Assembly (NCBI GenBank): GCA_900545075.1
Contig: UQXT01000077.1
Span: forward strand, 1-9,368
Origin: an uncultured Collinsella sp.
Lineage (GTDB): Bacteria > Actinomycetota > Coriobacteriia > Coriobacteriales > Coriobacteriaceae
Length of the DNA stretch: 9,368 nt
Reading direction: 5' to 3'
Positions 5,406 to 9,368 of the stretch are shown piece by piece (position 1 is the stretch's first letter; each line of letters opens with the position of its first letter). The translations under genes and the position numbers were made by a program. The notes beneath the pieces were generated by a model. The model worked only from the letters and a program-made list of their open reading frames with translations, was not told the origin of the DNA and ran no database searches.

Positions 5406-6494
5406 ATGAAAACTGGAAAGAGGCGGCTGGCAGCATTTGCAGTCGTGGCTGCCACGATGCTGCTGGCTTTGGTGGGAGTTGCTGCGCCTGCGTGGGCGGA
5501 GGAGGGCTCCAAACTGCCGGTAACTGACAACAGGGTCACGATCACCTCGACGCTTACCATGAATGAGAATGCCGTGGTGCCTAATGCGACGTTTAACTAT
5601 TCGATCGCGCCTGAGACGAGTGAGCGCACGAGTACGAGTGGTATGCCCGTTACTCCTGGTGTGGAAGATGCCGTCACGCTTTCGCCGACTTCCGTTAATT
5701 TTTCCAACAAAGGCCTTACAAGCACAGAGAATACCGGTGAGAAGACTAAGACAATAACCGCCAAGCTGAGTGCCGAAATTAAAACCTCTCTATTCAAGGC
5801 TCCGGGCATCTATCAATACAAAATTACGCAGACGCCGTCAGAGCTGGACGGTCTCAACGTTACATACAAGGAACTCTTCCTGGATGTTTACGTAGAAAAC
5901 GAAGAGAATGGCGGTTCGGGCTATGTTGTTAATGGTTGTACTCTTAGCGACAAACCAAGCTCGGGTAGGAAGGCCGCAGGCTTTGAGAACGAATATGCCA
6001 CCTATAAGTTGACCATCAAAAAGATCGTTGCCGGTAACCAGGGTGAGAAGGATAAGGACTTTGACTTTACCTTCACGATTAAAGGCGCTGACGGGGAGAG
6101 CTATGAGTACGCCACTGTGAAAAACGGTGCTACCGCCATGAGCCAAACTCCAGCTACGTCGGGAACTGCGGTTACCGTAAGCCTTAAGCACGAAGAATCC
6201 GTCATCGTTTACGGTCTCTCATCGAACGATACATATGCCATAAATGAGACAGATTACAGTAGCGCCGGTTATAAGACGTCGTATAAGATCGGTGAATCCG
6301 GCACCGAGGTAGAGGGTAAAGTTATTGAAGCGACGCCTATCGGCGCTTCCAACACCCTTGTGGCCTTTACCAACACCAAGGATGTTACCGTTCCGACCGA
6401 TGTTATTCGGACGGTCGTTCCCTATGCGGCAATCGTCGCGTTTGCTGCTGTGATGGGCGTGGTCTTCTTCCGTCCTCGTCGTAACCGCCGTTAA
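5406..6494 (+). CDS. Major pilin, FctA/Spy0128 (T-antigen) type
   Basis: A 362-residue secreted pilin subunit. Residues 1-31 are a signal peptide ending AWA before EEG. Domain 1 (about 43-197) aligns with the N-domain of streptococcal Spy0128: AVVPNATFNYSIAPET, then PGIYQYKIT, then the closing F-E-N-E-Y. Domain 2 (about 199-326) aligns with its C-domain, with LTIKKIVAGN, YAINETDYSSAGY and FTNTKD; K206, E281 and N323 should form an intramolecular isopeptide bond. Domain 1 keeps only N195: no Lys is present in the first strand and Q142 replaces the Glu. K189 in G-R-K matches the Lys that Spy0128 uses for polymer linkage. The C-terminus is V-P-T-D (329-332), a membrane helix (about 336-355) and an Arg-rich tail. 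ATG 5406 is preceded by GAGGAAGGA (5391-5399), the strongest ribosome site in the operon, fitting a highly made subunit. A 51-base gap separates it from the sipA-like gene. Confidence 0.92.
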   Translation: MKTGKRRLAAFAVVAATMLLALVGVAAPAWAEEGSKLPVTDNRVTITSTLTMNENAVVPNATFNYSIAPETSERTSTSGMPVTPGVEDAVTLSPTSVNFSNKGLTSTENTGEKTKTITAKLSAEIKTSLFKAPGIYQYKITQTPSELDGLNVTYKELFLDVYVENEENGGSGYVVNGCTLSDKPSSGRKAAGFENEYATYKLTIKKIVAGNQGEKDKDFDFTFTIKGADGESYEYATVKNGATAMSQTPATSGTAVTVSLKHEESVIVYGLSSNDTYAINETDYSSAGYKTSYKIGESGTEVEGKVIEATPIGASNTLVAFTNTKDVTVPTDVIRTVVPYAAIVAFAAVMGVVFFRPRRNRR

Positions 6495-6514
6495 AACAGC
6501 GAGGATTACAGCCG

Positions 6515-7249
6515 ATGGAGCTTAAACGCATAGCTCGGCTGGCGAGAGCCGGCGACCGCGTACTTACGTGGTTTGCCGGCTTTCTCGTGCTGCTCATGCT
6601 GCTGTACGGTGGCTATTCGCTGTGGGATACAAACAACGTTATGAACGGTGGGTTCATCAGCGACGAGCTACTGCGCTACAAACCCACCGGGACCAACGAT
6701 TGCGCACGCCTGCAGGATCTGATGGCCAAAAATCCCGACGTGGTCGGATGGGTCACCATCGATGGCACCAACATCGACTATCCCTTTGTTCAGGGAAAAG
6801 ATAACCAGGAATACCTCAACAAAAACGTGTTGGGGGAGTCCGCGGTTTCGGGAGCGGTGTTTTTGGATGCGCGCAACAGCCGTGCGATGACCGATTCCTA
6901 CAATCTGCTCTATGCACACCACATGGATAACGGTGCAATGTTTGGCGATGTCGACCGGTTTTTAGACAGGGGCTTCTTTGAGGTGCACCGCACGGGCACG
7001 CTCTACACAAAGGATGGGGCGTTCCGCCTGCGCATCGTTGCCGTGTGCTCGTTTGCTGCGAGTGATGACATTATCTTTGGGCCGGGAAACCTGGACCAAG
7101 CTTCGATGCAGACGTTGCTCACGCATATCTCGCAGACGGCGGTGCACGCGGATATGGATGACGTTGGCCCTGATTCGCGCATCGTCGCGCTTTCTACCTG
7201 CAGTGATAAAACAAACGGGCGCCGAGCACTTATAGCAGAGGTCTTGTAG
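6515..7249 (+). CDS. Class B sortase (pilus polymerase)
   Basis: A 244-residue membrane transpeptidase. A membrane anchor lies near the N-terminus (about 17-37), and residues 60-244 show the sortase B fold: VGWVTIDGTNIDYPFVQGKD (77-96), YL (100-101), GAVFLDARN (113-121), and the catalytic histidine in NLLYAHHMDNGAMFGD (H135). The catalytic cysteine is in ALSTCSDKTNGRRALI (C229), with R236 or R237 as the stabilising Arg. Class B sortases serve as pilin polymerases in streptococcal FCT loci (SrtC2) and recognise VPTG-like signals. The pilin (VPTD) and adhesin (VPTG) upstream are therefore the expected substrates. The start is ATG 6515, with GAGG (6501-6504) ten bases upstream and only 20 bases after the pilin stop, so it is co-transcribed. 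No base-pilin gene follows it. The anchoring enzyme may be a housekeeping sortase elsewhere. Confidence 0.93.
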   Translation: MELKRIARLARAGDRVLTWFAGFLVLLMLLYGGYSLWDTNNVMNGGFISDELLRYKPTGTNDCARLQDLMAKNPDVVGWVTIDGTNIDYPFVQGKDNQEYLNKNVLGESAVSGAVFLDARNSRAMTDSYNLLYAHHMDNGAMFGDVDRFLDRGFFEVHRTGTLYTKDGAFRLRIVAVCSFAASDDIIFGPGNLDQASMQTLLTHISQTAVHADMDDVGPDSRIVALSTCSDKTNGRRALIAEVL

Positions 7250-7296
7250 CTCATTGAATATCCCGATTAAGCTGCGCCCCATAGGCTGCATCAAGT

Positions 7297-7325
7297 TTGA
7301 GGCTCTCGATCCATCATGGTAGAGT
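7297..7325 (+). promoter_or_regulatory. Candidate promoter of the diguanylate cyclase gene
   Basis: TTGAGG (7297-7302) and TAGAGT (7320-7325) are separated by exactly 17 bases. They lie about 70 bases upstream of the cyclase start, within the 142-base gap after the sortase gene. No terminator was seen between the sortase and this gene, so read-through from the pilus operon is also possible. Confidence 0.4.
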
Positions 7326-7391
7326 TGTCCGCGCGTGAATTTCGGCACACTGCGCGCTATCTGCGCTTTCACCGTTTGGAGGAGTGGGCTT

Positions 7392-8483
7392 GTGAAAACA
7401 TCTGTCGCTAAGAAGGCCAGCCGGGCGGTGCGTCTGCTCATGATGGTGCTCACGGCAGTTCTCATCTTCTTCTTCATCAATGTCATGCTGCTCGTCTCCG
7501 ACATCCAGGGCACGGCGCGCGTGGTCAACTACGCCGGTCTGGTGCGCGGCACCACGCAGCGAATCGTTAAGCTCGAGGACGCGGGCCAGCCACAAGACGA
7601 CCTGCTCGAGGCTGTGGATTCATACATTAATGGCTTGCGCTATGGAGGCGAGGACCTCAATCTCGTCCGTCTCGATGACGACGAATATCAGGCAAAAATG
7701 ACTGAGCTTGCTGACTATTTTGGCGAGCTTCGCACCGAGATTGCCCGTGTGCGCGAAGTCGGCTACGAGAACACCGACATCATTGCCATGAGCGAGGAGT
7801 TCTTTGGCATTTGCGACGATGCCACGAGGCTCGCGGAGGACTACTCCCAGGAGAAGGCGACGGCGCTCAATCGTCTTGAGGGCTTGGTGATCATCGATAT
7901 CGTAGGCTTGGTGGCGACCTTTGCGGTCGAACTTGCTCGCGCGGTGCGCACCGCCGCACTCAATCGCGAGCTGCAGAACAAAGTCTATCTCGATGAAGCC
8001 ACGGGACTGCCCAACAAGAACAAGTGCGAGGAAATCTTGGGGCAGGGGCATCCCGTTTCTGCTGGAGCGCCCGTTGCGCTGTGCGTCTTCGATCTTAACA
8101 ACCTGCATACGGTCAATAACCGCTTTGGTCACGAGAAAGGTGACGAATACATTCGTTCTTTTGCCCATCAGCTGGGGCGCGTGGCGTCAGAGACCTGCTT
8201 TGTTGGCCGCGACGGCGGCGATGAGTTTATCGCGGTGCTGCGGGATGCCGATCGAGCTGCCGTGGAGTCCTGTCTCGCTCGGATTCGCGTGAACGTGAAC
8301 GAGTATTCCGAGACTCACCCCGACATGCCTATCAGCTATGCGGTGGGTTATGCGCTTTCCAGTGATTATGATGAACCGCCCACGATGCGCGAGCTCTTTT
8401 CCCAGGCCGACAAAAACATGTACATAGACAAGAGCCGCATAAAGACGGCCGAGGCAGCCGGGCCGCAACGCGAGGACCGGTAG
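7392..8483 (+). CDS. Membrane-bound GGDEF diguanylate cyclase with extracytoplasmic sensor
   Basis: A 363-residue inner-membrane enzyme predicted to make cyclic di-GMP from two GTP. Membrane helix 1 spans about 13-36 and helix 2 about 164-180. The helical outer segment between them contains VNYAGLVRGTTQRIVKLE (45-62), which resembles the PilJ/nitrate-sensor-type N-terminal motif (AGxxRxxxQRI); the ligand is unknown. The cyclase domain (about 196-355) starts with DEATGLPNKN and has the metal-binding FDLNNL (D234), the NRFGHEKGDE nucleotide loop (243-252) and an intact GGDEF (275-279), so activity is expected. The residues where an RxxD inhibitory site would lie read S-E-T-C, so feedback inhibition by product is probably absent. 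The GTG at 7392 is chosen because GGAGGAG (7378-7384) sits upstream; an earlier in-frame GTG (7335) lacks one. Confidence 0.9.
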   Translation: MKTSVAKKASRAVRLLMMVLTAVLIFFFINVMLLVSDIQGTARVVNYAGLVRGTTQRIVKLEDAGQPQDDLLEAVDSYINGLRYGGEDLNLVRLDDDEYQAKMTELADYFGELRTEIARVREVGYENTDIIAMSEEFFGICDDATRLAEDYSQEKATALNRLEGLVIIDIVGLVATFAVELARAVRTAALNRELQNKVYLDEATGLPNKNKCEEILGQGHPVSAGAPVALCVFDLNNLHTVNNRFGHEKGDEYIRSFAHQLGRVASETCFVGRDGGDEFIAVLRDADRAAVESCLARIRVNVNEYSETHPDMPISYAVGYALSSDYDEPPTMRELFSQADKNMYIDKSRIKTAEAAGPQREDR

Positions 8484-8504
8484 GCTGGCAACAGAGAACA
8501 TGGG

Positions 8505-8545
8505 AAAGCCCCCGCAGCTCGTGTGAACTGCGGAGGCTTTATTCG
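8505..8545 (+). terminator. Intrinsic terminator after the diguanylate cyclase gene
   Basis: AAAGCCCCCGCAG (8505-8517) pairs with CTGCGGAGGCTTT (8528-8540) over 13 positions with one mismatch and a 10-base loop. The stem ends in TTTATT. It lies about 20 bases after the stop codon, between convergent genes. Confidence 0.8.
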
Positions 8546-8588
8546 TTGTGGCGTTGTTCTGAGTTGGCAGATTTATGCGAGCTCAAAC

Positions 8589-8610
8589 GCTCTGGTGTAG
8601 AGCTTTTTAT
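8589..8610 (+). terminator. Second, weak rightward stem-loop with T-run
   Basis: GCTCT (8589-8593) and AGAGC (8599-8603) flank five bases and are followed by TTTTTATTT, which overlaps the toxin stop codon on the other strand. The stem is short. It could be a back-up terminator for the cyclase transcript. Confidence 0.3.
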
Positions 8611-8921
8611 TTGGCAAGCAATATCTGCAGGTAATCGCGCTTTCCGTGGAGGACGCGGTCGATATAGACCTTCTGGTGGAAACGGTAAAACGCGAGATAG
8701 TTGTCACAGGCCACGAACCGGTAATCGGAGCGCAGGGGATAGATTGAAGATAGCGGCGTACCCGACTCTGGGAAGCTGGATAGCAGGTCTATCCGAGCGA
8801 GGATGCCCTCTACGATTCTCTCCGCTGCTGCGGGATTGTCCTGTTCGACGGCAATGTAGCCCCAGATGTCGTCGAGATCTTGTAGAGCCAGCGGAGAGTA
8901 GACGACCTCGCAGCTATGCAT
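8607..8921 (-). CDS. RelE/ParE-family toxin of a type II toxin-antitoxin pair
   Basis: A 104-residue protein with the RelE/ParE fold. Its features are the opening strand VVYSPLALQDLDDIWGYI (6-23), a helical hairpin (about 30-48), the turn LSSFPESG (47-54), YPLRSDYRFV (61-70) with the conserved R64, and the closing strands YLAFYRF and VYIDRVLHGKRDY (75-97). Members either cleave ribosome-bound mRNA or poison gyrase; the sequence alone does not decide which, and the target is inferred only at family level. The start is the ATG at 8921-8919. The longer open frame upstream reads through the antitoxin gene in another frame. It overlaps the antitoxin stop by eight bases, so the two are translationally coupled, antitoxin first. 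Confidence 0.9.
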   Translation of the reverse strand: MHSCEVVYSPLALQDLDDIWGYIAVEQDNPAAAERIVEGILARIDLLSSFPESGTPLSSIYPLRSDYRFVACDNYLAFYRFHQKVYIDRVLHGKRDYLQILLAK

Positions 8922-9177
8922 GGCTTGCGGCCTTGCGGCGGAAGTGCTCGGCGACGTTGTCCGACGAGACCCATCCGCTCTCGTCACCCGAGCTGCGCCC
9001 GCGCTCAAGCTCCGACATCAGCGTGCTGATGGCGCAAAACCGGTCGTAATCTTTCATGTCGAGCACCGCGTAGCAACCGTGCCCGTTTTTGGTCAGGAAC
9101 ACCGGGGAGCCCTCGTGGACATCGGAGAGCACCTCGTTGTAATTGCGCAAATCGGAAACAGGCTTAATGGCAGGCAT
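8914..9177 (-). CDS. Phd/YefM-family antitoxin
   Basis: An 87-residue protein with the typical Phd/YefM N-terminal dimer and DNA-binding domain. The sequence IKPVSDLRNYNEVLSDV (4-20) is followed by HEGSPVFLTKNGHGCYAVLD (21-40) and MKDYDRF (41-47). The rest (about 50-87) is polar, charged and probably disordered until it wraps the toxin. ATG 9177 is chosen because GGAG (9187-9184) lies six bases upstream. The first gene of the pair, it is expected to bind and neutralise the toxin and to repress the shared promoter. Confidence 0.9.
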   Translation of the reverse strand: MPAIKPVSDLRNYNEVLSDVHEGSPVFLTKNGHGCYAVLDMKDYDRFCAISTLMSELERGRSSGDESGWVSSDNVAEHFRRKAASHA

Positions 9178-9213
9178 ATAAGGCTCCAATCGATGTACGG
9201 GAACTTACGATAA

Positions 9214-9242
9214 ATTATACGAATAATATGCAGCACCCGCCA
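9214..9242 (-). promoter_or_regulatory. Promoter and possible operator of the toxin-antitoxin pair
   Basis: On the minus strand a perfect -10 box TATAAT (9219-9214) lies 36 bases upstream of the antitoxin ATG, with a weak candidate -35 box TGGCGG (9242-9237) at 17-base spacing. ATTAT (9214-9218) and ATAAT (9223-9227) form an inverted repeat over the -10 box, a plausible autoregulatory operator for the antitoxin. Confidence 0.5.
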
Positions 9243-9265
9243 GCCAAAACATCCCCACACAAAAC

Positions 9266-9293
9266 GAGGCCCTGGCCAGTTGGCCAGGGCCTC
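9266..9293 (-). terminator. Strong GC-rich stem-loop terminator
   Basis: GAGGCCCTGGCC (9266-9277) and GGCCAGGGCCTC (9282-9293) form a perfect 12-bp stem with a 4-base loop. Read leftward it is followed by CGTTTTGTG; read rightward by ACAAACTTTTATT. It most likely ends a leftward transcript entering from beyond the right edge, but may act in both directions. Confidence 0.7.
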
Positions 9294-9368
9294 ACAAACT
9301 TTTATTCCATTCAAATGACGGGCTGATTGCGCGCAGGAGGGTGCCCCGGGGGCGGCGGGGTATTTCCT

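Noticed and set aside
8546..9049. Rightward open frame over the toxin-antitoxin pair
   Set aside because: It is antisense to two small genes with clear RelE/ParE and Phd/YefM family patterns and has no features of its own.
9093..9314. Leftward open frame crossing the terminator and the antitoxin promoter
   Set aside because: It reads through a perfect 12-bp terminator stem and the TATAAT box, and overlaps the antitoxin in another frame.
9294..9368. Possible 3' end of a leftward gene entering from the right edge (stop at 9313-9311)
   Set aside because: The frame is open for only about 18 codons of Pro-rich sequence, and a second leftward frame is also open. The nearby terminator suggests a leftward gene ends here, but the frame cannot be decided from the window.

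Overview
The window looks like a chromosomal segment from a moderately GC-rich gut-type actinobacterium, most likely a Coriobacteriia member such as Collinsella. That assignment is inference from gene content and protein style; no rRNA or other phylogenetic marker is present. No CRISPR array, tRNA, rRNA or insertion sequence was seen.

Layout. (1) Positions 1-79 hold the first codons of a leftward gene that resembles a short-chain dehydrogenase. It is interrupted by a 74-bp near-perfect palindrome reaching the window edge, which I read as a probable fold-back artefact at a contig end. (2) A regulatory intergenic region (80-312) with several inverted repeats separates it from a rightward LysR-type regulator (313-1194). 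(3) A short intergenic region (1195-1419) carries a 12-bp tandem repeat, a candidate promoter and a run of nine G. (4) A four-gene surface-pilus operon (1420-7249) follows: a large adhesin/tip pilin, a signal-peptidase-like protein lacking its catalytic residues, a major pilin of the FctA/Spy0128 type, and a class B sortase. (5) A membrane diguanylate cyclase (7392-8483) comes next and ends in a stem-loop terminator. (6) On the other strand lies a RelE/ParE-type toxin with a Phd/YefM-type antitoxin (8607-9177). A strong stem-loop at 9266-9293 follows, and no gene could be supported to its right.

How the genes work together. The order adhesin, SipA-like, FctA-like, class B sortase closely matches the streptococcal FCT pilus locus (Cpa, SipA, FctA, SrtC2). 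The two secreted proteins end in VPTG and VPTD sorting signals, not LPXTG. The sortase should polymerise the pilin and cap it with the adhesin, and the SipA-like protein should assist polymerisation. No separate FctB-like anchor pilin or class C sortase is in the window.

The most notable signal is a pair of nine-G homopolymers about 100 bp apart. One lies in the leader just before the adhesin start and one inside the signal-peptide codons. This is the classic arrangement of a slipped-strand phase-variable gene. Other points worth attention are the acid/Gly substitutions in the SipA-like protein, the apparent loss of the isopeptide Lys and Glu in the first pilin domain, and the Asp in place of Gly in the major pilin sorting signal.
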